This document shows, in pieces, positions 7,107 to 17,744 of a DNA stretch of 64,000 nt; within the stretch, counting starts at the first letter, position 1; every line of letters begins with the position of its first letter. The DNA is from Stieleria varia. GTDB taxonomy: Bacteria; Planctomycetota; Planctomycetia; Pirellulales; Pirellulaceae. Location: contig NZ_CP151726.1 of assembly GCF_038443385.1 (NCBI RefSeq), positions 7,998,001 through 8,062,000 on the forward strand, given 5' to 3'. The notes below the pieces were generated by a model. It was not told where the DNA came from. It ran no database searches and saw nothing but the letters and a program-made list of their open reading frames with translations. The position numbers and the translations under genes are program-made.

Positions 7107-7919
7107 ATGACGGCGTGGATCACGCAGTGGGGATCTGCCATCGTCGACGGGATCTTGACCGTCGGCGACATGGCGTTGTTTGGTTGGCAGATGCTGCGTT
7201 GGATGGTGACGCGGTTGCCCCAGCGTGGCACGATGTTGATCAACTTCTATCAGATTGGTGTCCTGAGCCTGCCCGTTGTTTCGCTGACTGGAACATTCAT
7301 CGGGATGGTATTGGCAGTTCAAAGCTACTACCAGTTCCATGCCATCGGACTGGACAGTCACCTCGGCGTCGTGATCAACACGTCGCTGGTACGAGAACTC
7401 GGCCCGGTGTTGGCGGCGACCATGCTGGCCGGACGCGTGGGCAGTGCGATGGCCGCTGTGCTGGGGACGATGCGAGTGACGGAGCAGATTGATGCACTGA
7501 CAACGATGGGTGCCGATCCGATTCACTATCTCGTGGTGCCTCGATTCTTGTCATGCATCATGCTGATTCCCGCGCTGACCATCATGGCTGACTTCATGGG
7601 AATCGTCGGCGGGTACTTCTACAGTGTGATCATCTTGGAAATTGATCATGCCGCCTACTTGACCCACTCACGCAACGGCGTGGTCGGCTTTGACTTGTTC
7701 ATGGGCATCTTCAAGAGTTTCTTCTTTGGCGGCATCATCGCGTTGGTCAGTTGTTATCACGGATTCAACTGCCAGGCAGGTGCGGAGGGAGTCGGCAAGG
7801 CCGCGACCTCCGCGTTCGTCTACTCGTTCGTGCTGATTCTGGCGATGGACTTGTTTCTCAACATCGTCTTGGATCGCATCTACTACTGGCTCTATCCCTC
7901 AGGATCCCACTTCCTATGA
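7107..7919 (+). CDS. mlaE: MlaE-family ABC permease for lipid trafficking
   Basis: 270 residues from the ATG at 7107. It has the MlaE hallmark region: QIGVLSLPVVSLTGTFIGMVLAVQ, then the conserved LVRELGPVLAATMLAGRVGSAMAAVLGTMRVTEQIDAL cytoplasmic helix, and five or so membrane segments to FVYSFVLILAMDLFLNIVLD. MlaE is the inner-membrane permease that, with MlaF and MlaD, moves phospholipid between the inner and outer membranes. The frame is open to 6927, but the extra 60 residues are low-complexity and overlap repeat DNA, so the later ATG is preferred. Its stop overlaps the start of mlaF (ATGA), indicating translational coupling. It supports a Gram-negative-type double membrane. Confidence 0.92.
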   Translation: MTAWITQWGSAIVDGILTVGDMALFGWQMLRWMVTRLPQRGTMLINFYQIGVLSLPVVSLTGTFIGMVLAVQSYYQFHAIGLDSHLGVVINTSLVRELGPVLAATMLAGRVGSAMAAVLGTMRVTEQIDALTTMGADPIHYLVVPRFLSCIMLIPALTIMADFMGIVGGYFYSVIILEIDHAAYLTHSRNGVVGFDLFMGIFKSFFFGGIIALVSCYHGFNCQAGAEGVGKAATSAFVYSFVLILAMDLFLNIVLDRIYYWLYPSGSHFL

Positions 7920-8785
7920 GCATGGACGCGGAGCCAAACCGAACATCGCCGGGTATCACATCAACACCCACTCGCTCAAATTCTCACTTGATCGCAGTGG
8001 AAGGTCTGACCATACGTTTCGGTCGACAAACGATTTTGCAGGACATCAACGTTTCGATCGAGCGAGGTCAAACCGTTGCCGTGATCGGCGAGAGTGGTTG
8101 CGGCAAAACCGTGTTCATGAAAACGCTGGTGGGTCTGATCACACCGACCAGCGGCAAGGTGAAGTTCAATGGCACCGATCTCAACTCCATGAGTTTGGCA
8201 GAGCTGACAAAAACGCGTCGCCGATTTGGTTTTGTTTTTCAAAATGCTGCCTTGTTCGACAGCATGAACATTTACGACAACGTCGCGTTTCCATTGATGC
8301 AGGACGGAGGTTACTCCGATGACGAGATCCCACAGCTGGTCCGCAAACACTTGAACGAAGTCGGATTGCCGGATTCAGTCTGCGAAAAGTTTCCCAGTGA
8401 ACTCTCAGGCGGAATGAGAAAACGGGTCGGGTTGGCTCGCGCGTTGATGTTGACTCCAGAATTGGTGGTTTATGACGAGCCAACGACTGGACTGGACCCC
8501 ATCATGAGCGACGTGATCAATGAGCTGATGCTAGACGTTCGACGCCGGTACCCGGTGACCAGCATCATCGTGACCCACGACATGCACACTGCGAGAAAGG
8601 TTGCCGATCGTGTCCTGATGTTCTTTCCACGAACGAGACTGCGTGCGGATGAACCACAAATCATCTTTGATGGTTCCCCGAGCGATTTAGAGAATGCACC
8701 GGATCGCCGCGTCCGGCAATTTGTGCGTGGCGAAGCCGGCGAGCGATTGACCGAACTGACACAGTCAGCCAATTCATCAGATTGA
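7916..8785 (+). CDS. mlaF: MlaF-family ABC ATPase for lipid trafficking
   Basis: 289 residues from the ATG at 7916. Walker A is GESGCGKT, the Q-loop FVFQNAALFDSM, the signature LSGGMRKRVGLARAL, Walker B LVVYDEPTTGLDP, and the switch histidine is in IIVTHDM. The MlaF-typical FDSMNIYDNVAFPL follows the Q-loop. It energises the MlaE permease. It overlaps mlaE by 4 bp and is followed 9 bp later by the MCE gene. The first ~25 residues (Ser/Thr/Pro-rich) are an extension compared with E. coli MlaF. GTG/ATG alternatives exist, but the ATGA overlap makes this start the most likely. Confidence 0.93.
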   Translation: MSMDAEPNRTSPGITSTPTRSNSHLIAVEGLTIRFGRQTILQDINVSIERGQTVAVIGESGCGKTVFMKTLVGLITPTSGKVKFNGTDLNSMSLAELTKTRRRFGFVFQNAALFDSMNIYDNVAFPLMQDGGYSDDEIPQLVRKHLNEVGLPDSVCEKFPSELSGGMRKRVGLARALMLTPELVVYDEPTTGLDPIMSDVINELMLDVRRRYPVTSIIVTHDMHTARKVADRVLMFFPRTRLRADEPQIIFDGSPSDLENAPDRRVRQFVRGEAGERLTELTQSANSSD

Positions 8786-8794
8786 GGCAATACC

Positions 8795-10039
8795 ATGGAC
8801 GACAACAAGCTCAAATTCGGCGTCGGCGTCTTGGTGATCGCTGCGATCGGCATCGGCATCATCCTGACGTTTCTTTTCGGCGCCTTTCCCCGAGTATTGA
8901 CGGGCGAATACACCCTCGACGTCACCTTTGATTCCGCAGAAGGCATTGCGCCCAACACCCCTGTGATGCTCAGAGGCGTAGAGATCGGCCGCGTCATCGA
9001 AATCGAACTTCGCAAAGAAGACGTGCTTTTGAAGCTGGGGATCGATGACAAGTACCCGATGACACACGAGTTCATCCCTCGAATCGGAACTGGCAATGTC
9101 ATCTCGGGAGATTCCAAACTCGAGTTTGTGAAAGCCAGCGAAGAAGAACTCCAGAAAATCCACAAGGAAAACCTGCCAAGAATTCGCAACGCGCTGTACG
9201 TCAACGAGGAGTTCCTGGGATACGGCAAGAAATCCTCCGACCCGTTCACTTTGCTGTTTGACTTGGAGGAACACCTTGTCAACACAATGCAGTCCATCCA
9301 ACAAGCAGGTACGGCGGTGGGCGACGCCGGCGACAATGTGAATCGTCTGATCGATGATGCTAGAAATGTGGTCGACGGTGCGGACACGCAGATGGATGCG
9401 GTCGCAATCGAGGCGCAAAAAGCCTTGGAAGAATTCCAGGGCGCGATGCGTGACATACGAGCGATCCTCGGCGATCCTGAGCTGCAGGCGAGTCTGCAGG
9501 ATTCATTCGCCAAGCTGCCCGAGGTCTTGACCGAAGCCCGCAAGACACTGTCAACGTTCGATCGTGTGGGCGCCCAGTTCGAAAAAGTCGGAATGACAGC
9601 GGAACGCACGGTGGACAACGTCGACGGTGCCGTGGACGAAATTCGCGTTGCCGTTCAAGGTGCCAAACGAACACTCGACAGTGCAGAGGGTGCGATCAAG
9701 AACATCGAACGCATCAGCGAGCCGGTCGCAGAAAACGCGGATCAACTGGTTGCCCAACTGATGCAGAATCTCGCCAACCTGGATACCACTCTCGTCGAAG
9801 CCAGGCGATTCGGTGCGACGCTGAACAATAGCGAAGGCACGGTCAGCCGATTGTTGAATGACGACGAAATCTACTGGCAGTTGCGCCGCATCGTCAGCAA
9901 TGTCGAGGACGCCAGCGCAAAGATTCGACCGATTTTGGATGACGCCCGCATCTTCAGCGACAAGATCGCCCGTGACCCACGCGCCTTGGGCGTACGCGGT
10001 GCCTTGGACAAACGCCCCAGCGGAATGGGGCTGAAATAA
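8795..10039 (+). CDS. mlaD: MlaD-like MCE-domain lipid-binding protein with long coiled-coil tail
   Basis: 414 residues. One N-terminal membrane anchor (FGVGVLVIAAIGIGIILTFLFG, about residues 8-29) is followed by a single MCE domain (about 36-115: YTLDVTFDSAEGIAPNTPVMLRGVEIGRVIEI), then a long helical region (about 140-370) with heptad-like patterns such as AGTAVGDAGDNVNRLIDDARNVVD. E. coli MlaD is about 183 residues and lacks this tail, so this is the longer PqiB/Mce-like layout in which helices may form a tunnel across the periplasm (inference). It is last in the mlaEFD operon, with no mlaC or mlaB homologue visible. A cluster of palindromic repeats starts right after the stop. Confidence 0.88.
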   Translation: MDDNKLKFGVGVLVIAAIGIGIILTFLFGAFPRVLTGEYTLDVTFDSAEGIAPNTPVMLRGVEIGRVIEIELRKEDVLLKLGIDDKYPMTHEFIPRIGTGNVISGDSKLEFVKASEEELQKIHKENLPRIRNALYVNEEFLGYGKKSSDPFTLLFDLEEHLVNTMQSIQQAGTAVGDAGDNVNRLIDDARNVVDGADTQMDAVAIEAQKALEEFQGAMRDIRAILGDPELQASLQDSFAKLPEVLTEARKTLSTFDRVGAQFEKVGMTAERTVDNVDGAVDEIRVAVQGAKRTLDSAEGAIKNIERISEPVAENADQLVAQLMQNLANLDTTLVEARRFGATLNNSEGTVSRLLNDDEIYWQLRRIVSNVEDASAKIRPILDDARIFSDKIARDPRALGVRGALDKRPSGMGLK

Positions 10040-10041
10040 AA

Positions 10042-10218
10042 GTACGTCAGGCTCTCCAGCCTGACACTCAGCACAACCGTACGTCAGGCTTTCCAGCCTG
10101 ACACTTAGCACAACCGTACGTCAGGCTTTCTAGCCTGACACTCAGCATTCGATGTCAGCCTAGAAAGGCTGACGTACAAAAGGCTGACGTACAAAAGGCT
10201 GACGTACAAAAGGCTGAC
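10042..10218. repeat. Clustered GTACGTCAGGC...GCCTGAC palindromes between convergent operons
   Basis: Three tandem units of about 38 bp, each GTACGTCAGGCT-nTCnAG-CCTGACACT plus AGCACAACC, are followed by an inverted copy (GTCAGCCTAGAAAGGCTGAC) and then three short AAAAGGCTGACGTAC units. Every unit can fold into a stem. The array lies between the ends of the mlaEFD and ATP synthase operons, so it may act as a two-way transcription terminator or RNA stabiliser (inference). One more copy is at 49455-49482. Confidence 0.8.
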
Positions 10219-10225
10219 AAACCAA

Positions 10226-10612
10226 CTACTTGGCCGACCGCAACTGCCCGCGGGCGCGAGCGACAGCAGTTTCTTTGAGCTGCATTTTTTCTGGCGTGTT
10301 GGCTGGCATTTCTTGAGCCTTGGCCAATGCCGTTTCTGCTTCCCCGACATCCAACAAGTCCACCGCGATGGACCGCCCGGTCAACAGGCTCACCGTGTTG
10401 TTTTCCACCTGAGCAAACCCACCGTCCACGTAGTAACGTTGTGGGCCGGCGGAAGTCTCTAGACGTAGCGTTCCATAGCCGAGACGGCCGATCATCGGTG
10501 CGCGTCCAGGCAATACGCCCAAGGCACCATCGACCATCGGCAGAATCAACGATTCGGCCACGCAGTCGAGTTCAGTTCTCTCGGGGGTGACAACAATACA
10601 GCGAATGGACAT
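10226..10612 (-). CDS. atpC: ATP synthase F1 epsilon subunit
   Basis: 128 residues. The N-terminal beta-sandwich has the usual opening (IRCIVVTPERTELDCVAESLILPMVDGALGVLPGRAPMIGRLGYGTLRL), followed by DGGFAQVENNTVSLLTGRS, and a C-terminal helical hairpin rich in Ala/Glu/Lys. It is the central-stalk subunit that couples rotation to catalysis and inhibits hydrolysis. It is the last gene of the operon, 3 bp after atpD. The Asp found in many ATP-binding epsilons near the end of the second helix is not evident. Confidence 0.93.
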   Translation of the reverse strand: MSIRCIVVTPERTELDCVAESLILPMVDGALGVLPGRAPMIGRLGYGTLRLETSAGPQRYYVDGGFAQVENNTVSLLTGRSIAVDLLDVGEAETALAKAQEMPANTPEKMQLKETAVARARGQLRSAK

Positions 10613-10615
10613 GGG

Positions 10616-12082
<1,467 letters not shown>

Positions 12083-12176
12083 TTAGCAGTGGGTTCTCGG
12101 CGGTATGCCGTGAACGAAGTGGGTTTGTTGAAAATGAATGGGGTAGGGGGAGCAAGCCAGTTGGGTCGACCGGGGA

Positions 12177-13064
12177 TCAACCTTCCAAAGCTTCGACGCC
12201 CCCGATGATTTCCATGATCTCGCCGGTGATCTGGCTTTGGCGAGCTCGGTTGTACGTCATCGAAAGTTTCTTGATCATGTCACCAGCGTTCTCGGTCGCA
12301 CCCTTCATGGCGATCATCCGTGCGACTTGCTCACTGACGGCTGCGTCCAAGAAACACTTGAACAAGCGAATCTTGAAACTGGTTGGAACGACTTCTTCCA
12401 AAATGCTGTCGGCCGATGGCAAGAACTCGTAATCCATGTTCTTGCCCGACTCGTCGGCACCATCATCGTCCTGTGAATCGATTGATCCCAGCGGCAGCAG
12501 GGTTTCGATCGTCGCGATCTGCTTGCTGGTGCTGATGAATTTGGTGTAAACCACATCGAGGCGATCGATTTCACCAGTGATATAACGAGCCAGGTAATCG
12601 CTGGCGATCTTCTCGACTTCGCTGTATGCCGGTTGGTCTTCGAACTGCAGGAATCGTTGATCGGCCTTGATGCCGCGAAACGCGAGACCGTTGACGCCAC
12701 GTTTACCACTGGCATCAACGACCAATTGATCCGTCTCTGACTTCAGTTCCTGAATCCGTTTGTTCGCCGTCCTCAGGATCGCACCGTTGTACCCGCCGCA
12801 CAGACCGCGGTTGCTGGCCAATACCAGAACACGGGCAGAAGAAACCTTTTCACGGGGTTCCAACAGCGGATGCTTGACATCCAAACCGGCGGCAGCCAAA
12901 CGGCTGACAATCTTGGTGATCTGCTGCGTGTACGCCGTGGCGGCAGACGCCCGGTCCATCGCCTTTTTGTAGCGAGCCGTCGCGATCAACTCCATCGTCC
13001 GCGTGATCTTGCGGATGTTCTTGATCGACTTGCGTCGTTTATCGAGAGCTCTTGCGTTGGCCAT
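12177..13064 (-). CDS. atpG: ATP synthase F1 gamma subunit
   Basis: 295 residues. It starts MANARALDKRRKSIKNIRKITRTMELIAT, the conserved N-terminal helix of the rotor shaft, and ends with the matching C-terminal helix (MIAMKGATENAGDMIKKLSMTYNRARQSQITGEIMEIIGG). The SNRGLCGGYN motif of the central domain is present. It forms the rotating central stalk. It lies between atpA (65 bp upstream) and atpD. The region around residues 195-225 is acidic (DSQDDDGADESGKNMD) and appears to be a short insert relative to E. coli gamma. Confidence 0.96.
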   Translation of the reverse strand: MANARALDKRRKSIKNIRKITRTMELIATARYKKAMDRASAATAYTQQITKIVSRLAAAGLDVKHPLLEPREKVSSARVLVLASNRGLCGGYNGAILRTANKRIQELKSETDQLVVDASGKRGVNGLAFRGIKADQRFLQFEDQPAYSEVEKIASDYLARYITGEIDRLDVVYTKFISTSKQIATIETLLPLGSIDSQDDDGADESGKNMDYEFLPSADSILEEVVPTSFKIRLFKCFLDAAVSEQVARMIAMKGATENAGDMIKKLSMTYNRARQSQITGEIMEIIGGVEALEG

Positions 13065-13128
13065 GAATACTTAGGGACTGTGGACTCACTAACTGATCGA
13101 CGTGGTTGCGGCTACAGGTATTGAAATG

Positions 13129-14640
13129 TTAGGCGGGCTTGTAACCGGCCTTAAATTCTTTGATCAACGACTCGATTTGAGATCGGACGTCATCGGTCAA
13201 TTCACCTTTGTTCATCAACTCGTCGAGCAATGACTGTTTCTTGTCACGGGCATACTGCAAGAACGCTTTTTCCCAAGCCTGAACACCCTTGATGTCGACA
13301 TCGTCCAAGTGGCCTTCGGTACCTGCAAAGATACTGAGAACTTGCTCGGCAACACTGAGTGGCTGGTACTGAGGCTGCTTGAGCAATTCCACCAAGCGAT
13401 ACCCACGATCCAATTGTGCTTGGGTCGCTGCGTCGAGGTCAGTGCCCAGCTGAGCGAACGCTTCCAACGCACGGAACTGGGCCAAGTCGAGTCGCAGACC
13501 ACCGGCAACCTTTTTCATCGCTTTGATCTGGGCGTCACCACCCACGCGTGAAACGGAAATACCGGGGTTCATCGCAGGACGAACACCCGAGAAGAACAAG
13601 TCGGGTTGAACGTAGATTTGACCGTCGGTGATCGAAATCACGTTCGTCGGAATGTACGCGGAAACTTCGCCTTCCAGAGTCTCGATGATCGGCAAACTGG
13701 TGATCGAACCACCACCCAAGTCGGCGGAAAGTTTGGATGATCTCTCCAACAAGCGGCTGTGGCAGTAGAACACGTCGCCGGGGAACGCTTCGCGGCCTGG
13801 AGGACGACGCATCAGCAAGCTCATCTGACGATACGCGGTGGCTTGCTTGCTCAAGTCATCGTAAACGACCAATGCGTGCCCGCCGTTGAACATGAAGTGC
13901 TCGGCCATTGCAGTTCCAGCGTAGGGAGCGATGTACTGCAGCGGAGCAGGCGAACTGGCACCGGCCGCGATGACCGTGGTGTATTCCATCGCACCGTATT
14001 TTTCCAACACATCGATGATGCTGGCCACGGCGGAGTCTTTCTGACCGATCGCGACGTAAAAACATTTCACGCCCTTGCCCTTTTGATTCAAAATGGCATC
14101 GATCGCGATCGCTGTTTTGCCTGTCTTGCGGTCACCAATGATCAGTTCGCGTTGACCACGACCGATCGGCGTCATGGCATCGATGGCTTTGATGCCTGTC
14201 TGCAAAGGCTCCTTCACGGGCTGACGCTCGGCAACGCCTGTGGCGATGATTTCCACCGGACGCGTCACGTCCGTTTGAACGGGACCTTTTCCGTCGAGTG
14301 GATTCCCCAACGGGTCCAACACGCGTCCCATGACTGCGTCGCCGGCGGGCACACTGAGCAGTGTCCCCAGAGCCTTGACCTCGTCGCCTTCCTCGATCGT
14401 CAAATAGTCGCCAAGGATGATGATCCCGACGCTGTTTTCTTCCAGGTTGAACGCAAGACCGATGGAGCCGTTGGGGAATTGGACCATTTCACCGGCCATG
14501 ACGCCGGAGAGGCCATAGACCCGAGCGATCCCGTCACCGACTTCTAGCACGGTGCCGACTTCGCGGACGTCAATCTTGCTGTCGAAATTCTCGATCTCTT
14601 GTTGCAAGACCGATGCGATTTCGTCGCTGCTAAATTTCAT
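13129..14640 (-). CDS. atpA: ATP synthase F1 alpha subunit
   Basis: 503 residues, the family's normal length. The non-catalytic nucleotide site has GDRKTGKT, followed by [29 protein letters not shown]. The [34 protein letters not shown] stretch and the arginine-finger region [17 protein letters not shown] are intact. It alternates with beta in the F1 hexamer. It is preceded by atpH with a 117-bp gap and followed by atpG. Confidence 0.97.
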   Translation of the reverse strand: MKFSSDEIASVLQQEIENFDSKIDVREVGTVLEVGDGIARVYGLSGVMAGEMVQFPNGSIGLAFNLEENSVGIIILGDYLTIEEGDEVKALGTLLSVPAGDAVMGRVLDPLGNPLDGKGPVQTDVTRPVEIIATGVAERQPVKEPLQTGIKAIDAMTPIGRGQRELIIGDRKTGKTAIAIDAILNQKGKGVKCFYVAIGQKDSAVASIIDVLEKYGAMEYTTVIAAGASSPAPLQYIAPYAGTAMAEHFMFNGGHALVVYDDLSKQATAYRQMSLLMRRPPGREAFPGDVFYCHSRLLERSSKLSADLGGGSITSLPIIETLEGEVSAYIPTNVISITDGQIYVQPDLFFSGVRPAMNPGISVSRVGGDAQIKAMKKVAGGLRLDLAQFRALEAFAQLGTDLDAATQAQLDRGYRLVELLKQPQYQPLSVAEQVLSIFAGTEGHLDDVDIKGVQAWEKAFLQYARDKKQSLLDELMNKGELTDDVRSQIESLIKEFKAGYKPA

Positions 14641-14757
14641 AACAAAACTAAAGGGTCAGAGTGTTAAAAATGTTCTTGTGTACCGGGCTCAGCCGCCCGT
14701 GGCTTCGTCGTTCAGGATGTCAACCATCGAGGTCAGACATCACTGATCACCTTGCGT

Positions 14758-15390
14758 TCACGAATCCCCAACCAGCTCACCGAATCGGCTCAGCAACGCA
14801 TTTGCAAAGCCTTGGCGAGTCCGCTGTTCCAATTTTTCCAAACGATTGGCGACGCTGTTATCAAACACCGTGTCACCGACGCGGATCACCATGCCACCGA
14901 TCAAATCAGTGTCGATGACCTCTTTGAGCCGAACGTTCTTTCCGAGGGTCCCACTCAACTGCGACGTGATTTGACCTCGCAAGTCATCCGTCAGCGGCAC
15001 TGCGGTGCTGACCGTCGCCAAGACACGACCGGACATCTCGTCGTAGATCGTTTCAGCTCCATTTCGCACAGCGGCCAAGTAACCCAGTCGCTCTCGTGAC
15101 GCCATGACCTTCATGAATGTCACCAACAGCGGGTGAAAATCACCACCAAACAGACGATCGATCACCCGCACCTTTTCATCCATCCCGATTCGGGGTGACG
15201 CAAGCGCCGCCGCCAATCTGGGACTCTGCCCCAGGTAGCCGTCCACAACCTGAGCCAACTGCTCGACGACTTGATCCGCCACTCCGGCTTTGAGCGCCGC
15301 ACCGATCAACGCCTGGGCATAAGTCTTGCCCATTTGTTCGGCGCCGGTGTCCAACACCGTTTCGTGCTTTACGGAATCAGGTTCAATCAT
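14758..15390 (-). CDS. atpH: ATP synthase F1 delta subunit
   Basis: 210 residues from the ATG at 15390. The OSCP/delta family is recognised by the N-terminal helical domain (KTYAQALIGAALKAGVADQVVEQLAQVVDG), the middle LVTFMKVMASRERLGYLAAVRNGAETIYDE, and the C-terminal strand region VRLKEVIDTDLIGGMVIRVGDTVFDNSVANRLEKL. It joins F1 to the peripheral stalk. A TTG at 15417 is an alternative start but is less likely. The N-terminal 20 residues before MGKTYAQA are longer than usual. Confidence 0.93.
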   Translation of the reverse strand: MIEPDSVKHETVLDTGAEQMGKTYAQALIGAALKAGVADQVVEQLAQVVDGYLGQSPRLAAALASPRIGMDEKVRVIDRLFGGDFHPLLVTFMKVMASRERLGYLAAVRNGAETIYDEMSGRVLATVSTAVPLTDDLRGQITSQLSGTLGKNVRLKEVIDTDLIGGMVIRVGDTVFDNSVANRLEKLEQRTRQGFANALLSRFGELVGDS

Positions 15391-15502
15391 GAGTCGATCA
15401 CCGTGACGTGGTGACAATCAATGGGGAAAAGGTTTCAAAAATCAACGAGCGCTGAGTGAACTCGTTACTGGACCAACTGTTTCGGGGTCATTTTTTACGG
15501 GG

Positions 15503-16183
15503 TCAATTCTTACTGGGCAGCGAATCCAACGCTTGACGAATCAAGTCGGCATGATCGTCCGCTTTCAACTCTCGACCCACAACTTGCTTTGCCACACCCA
15601 TCGCCATACTGGACGTTTGACCGGCCAGCTCTGCCAATGCGACCTTCTTGGCCGTTTCGATGTCAGCGATAGCTCTCTCCGACTGACGCTTCGCCTCACC
15701 CTTGGCTTCGTCGACGATCCGCTGACCGTTGGCTTCCGCATCACGGCGAGCCTCAGCCAACATCGACTGAACTTGAGTGGACGCTTCGTTCAGCCTGCCT
15801 TGATACTCCGCCAACATCGCCTGAGCTTTGTTACTGGCGTCTTGAGCTTCTCGAAGGTCACTGGCGATCTTGTCCTCACGAGCTTGCAAGCCGCCAAGGA
15901 TCACCGGCCATACAAAGATGGACAGGATCGCCATGACGCCGAGAAAGATCGCAATGTTAAAGACAGCCGAACCGACATCCAACGACAAGATCGGTGGAAT
16001 CTTTTCGTCATGTCCGCCTTCCTTGTGCGCCGCTTCACCCTTGGGATGCGCATCGCCTGAATCACCAACGGTGGTGTGAACCGCTGCATCATCACTCTTT
16101 GGAGCATCCTCACCTCTGAGCGACGCAGGGGCGAACATCGCGAGCAGTGCCATCAGCACGCCCAATCGACAAACCTGAAACAT
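15503..16183 (-). CDS. atpF: ATP synthase Fo b subunit with signal-peptide-like N-terminal extension
   Basis: 226 residues from the ATG at 16183, which has AGGTGA 7-8 bp upstream. A typical b subunit of about 160 residues begins at SAVFNIAIFLGVMAILSIFVWPVI (one membrane anchor), followed by the long charged helix (REDKIASDLREAQDASNKAQAML...). Before the anchor there are about 65 extra residues. The first ~25 form a hydrophobic signal-like segment (VCRLGVLMALLAMFAPASLRG), followed by a hydrophilic His/Asp/Lys linker (DAHPKGEAAHKEGGHDEK). The extension would place the linker on the periplasmic side, either cleaved or as a second anchor (inference). Only one b-type gene is present, so the peripheral stalk is probably a homodimer. 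Confidence 0.92.
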   Translation of the reverse strand: MFQVCRLGVLMALLAMFAPASLRGEDAPKSDDAAVHTTVGDSGDAHPKGEAAHKEGGHDEKIPPILSLDVGSAVFNIAIFLGVMAILSIFVWPVILGGLQAREDKIASDLREAQDASNKAQAMLAEYQGRLNEASTQVQSMLAEARRDAEANGQRIVDEAKGEAKRQSERAIADIETAKKVALAELAGQTSSMAMGVAKQVVGRELKADDHADLIRQALDSLPSKN

Positions 16184-16296
16184 CAAAATCACCTAAGGAC
16201 TGATCAAAACAAACCGTACCGACACTTGCCACACCGCGTGACCCGGCAAAAACCGAAACCCGCCAGCGAACAAACGACATCGTGGCCAAACCGAAA

Positions 16297-16578
16297 TCAG
16301 CCGCCAAGCAGATACATCACGATCAAAGCGATAACGGTAACACCTTCGATAAGTGCAGCCGAAATCAACATCTGAGTACTGATCGTTCCGCCGGCTTCCG
16401 GCTGACGCGAAATCGCGTCCACCGCACTGCCACCGATACGACCGATGCCAAGACCGGCACCCATGATGACCAAACCGATACCGATACCGACACCCAAAAC
16501 GCCGTAACCGTGATTCGGCGCCTCAGCCAAGGCGATCTCTTCTGCGGTCTGAGCCAACATCATTGCGAATTCAAACAT
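16297..16578 (-). CDS. atpE: ATP synthase Fo c subunit
   Basis: 93 residues forming two membrane helices joined by the polar loop RQPEAGG. The first helix is Gly-rich (GVGIGIGLVIMGAGLGIGRIGGSAVDAISR). The second (MLISAALIEGVTVIALIVMYLLGG) carries the ion-binding Glu in ALIEG. The residue after the Glu is Gly rather than Ser/Thr, and the Gln typical of sodium-binding c subunits is not apparent, so proton coupling is more likely (inference from known motifs). An extra hydrophilic N-terminal stretch of about 22 residues (MLAQTAEEIALAEAPNHGYG) precedes helix 1. Confidence 0.95.
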   Translation of the reverse strand: MFEFAMMLAQTAEEIALAEAPNHGYGVLGVGIGIGLVIMGAGLGIGRIGGSAVDAISRQPEAGGTISTQMLISAALIEGVTVIALIVMYLLGG

Positions 16579-16696
16579 CTCTCGTTTCGCTCCTAGGAAA
16601 ACTCTTGTGTGATCGCATCGTCAGCTTGACGCGGCGAACTCATCGAAGGGGAAAGGGTCAAAATAGTCAACAAAAACACGTTCCGTCAGCCAGGCC

Positions 16697-17713
16697 TCAG
16701 TGAGCCAAGCCACCGAGCCGTGACGGATCAATCAGTTTATCCAAATCCATCTGAGCTTCGTCGCTCAGAGGATCCACATGATCCTCCTCATGATCGCCGT
16801 GGTGCGTGGCCACGGTCGAGATAAAGAGAATCGTCAAGAAAGTAAAAATGAACGCCTGCAGCATGCAGATAAACAACTCCAAGAGCGTCAACACCACACA
16901 CCCCAGCACGACTGCGATTCCAACGCTGTACCCGAGCAAGTGCGAAACCGATGCGGCGGTGAAGACCAAGCCCACGATCGCGGCAACGACCAAGTGCCCC
17001 GCCATCATGGTGCCAAACAAACGCATGGCCAACACCACGCACTTGATCACCAAGCCCATCCACTCCAGCAAATAAAGCGGCAACCCGATTCCAAACGACA
17101 ACGCCTTGGGGCCATCCCATCCGATCGGATTGAAGTGAGCAAAGAATGCCTTCGCGCCAGTCTCACGAATACCAATGAAGATCACCGCAACAAAACTGCA
17201 GAAGGCGAGCATCACGTTGAGCGACAAATTGCCTGTCGCCGTTCCGCCCCAATGGCTGAAATGCGTGTCACCCGTAACCAACTGCAGCATATAGCCAAAC
17301 GGAACAAGCCCGAGAACATTACTGAACAGGATCAGAAAGAAGACCGTCCAGATGTAGTAAATGTACTTGTCGGTCAGGTGACCCAAGTTCGGCCGGGCCA
17401 CTTCGTCGCGGATGAACCAGCACATGGTCTCGAAAAGCTGAGCAACCTTGCCCTTGGTCTGATAAGCCTGCAAGCCTTCGCCCTTGACCCGCATCCGAAA
17501 CGCGACGTAACTGAACACCAACAACACCAACACCGCAGCAACCGCTGTCATCATGAGGTGGTTGGTGATGAAAAACTGATAGACGCCGTTCTCGATGAAC
17601 AGCTCCGGAATGTCGCCGCCACCCGTATCCACTGAGAACAACGGCTCTTCGTGCAAGCGGTGTGGAACCACGTGCGTCAGCGGGTTGTCAGAGGCGGCCA
17701 GTAGGAAATTCAT
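16697..17713 (-). CDS. atpB: ATP synthase Fo a subunit
   Basis: 338 residues with five to six membrane helices. The essential arginine lies in VLAMRLFGTMMAGHLVVAAI (the canonical motif has RLFGN, here RLFGT), and the last helix reads LLELFICMLQAFIFTFLTILFIS. The proton half-channels are formed between this helix pair and the c-ring. The chain is longer than E. coli AtpB (271) because of a ~60-residue N-terminal periplasmic segment and a C-terminal acidic tail (HHGDHEEDHVDPLSDEAQMDLDK). It is followed by atpE after about 118 bp. Confidence 0.95.
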   Translation of the reverse strand: MNFLLAASDNPLTHVVPHRLHEEPLFSVDTGGGDIPELFIENGVYQFFITNHLMMTAVAAVLVLLVFSYVAFRMRVKGEGLQAYQTKGKVAQLFETMCWFIRDEVARPNLGHLTDKYIYYIWTVFFLILFSNVLGLVPFGYMLQLVTGDTHFSHWGGTATGNLSLNVMLAFCSFVAVIFIGIRETGAKAFFAHFNPIGWDGPKALSFGIGLPLYLLEWMGLVIKCVVLAMRLFGTMMAGHLVVAAIVGLVFTAASVSHLLGYSVGIAVVLGCVVLTLLELFICMLQAFIFTFLTILFISTVATHHGDHEEDHVDPLSDEAQMDLDKLIDPSRLGGLAH

Positions 17714-17744
17714 TCGAGGCGTTATTTATAGCGACAGGAAATAT

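Noticed and set aside
8470-9618. Large minus-strand frame opposite the mlaF/mlaD genes
   Set aside because: No recognisable domain; the plus strand is clearly coding with family motifs.
16297-16578. Sodium-driven ATP synthase
   Set aside because: The c subunit has Gly after the ion-binding Glu and no evident Gln ligand, so the sodium signature is not met.
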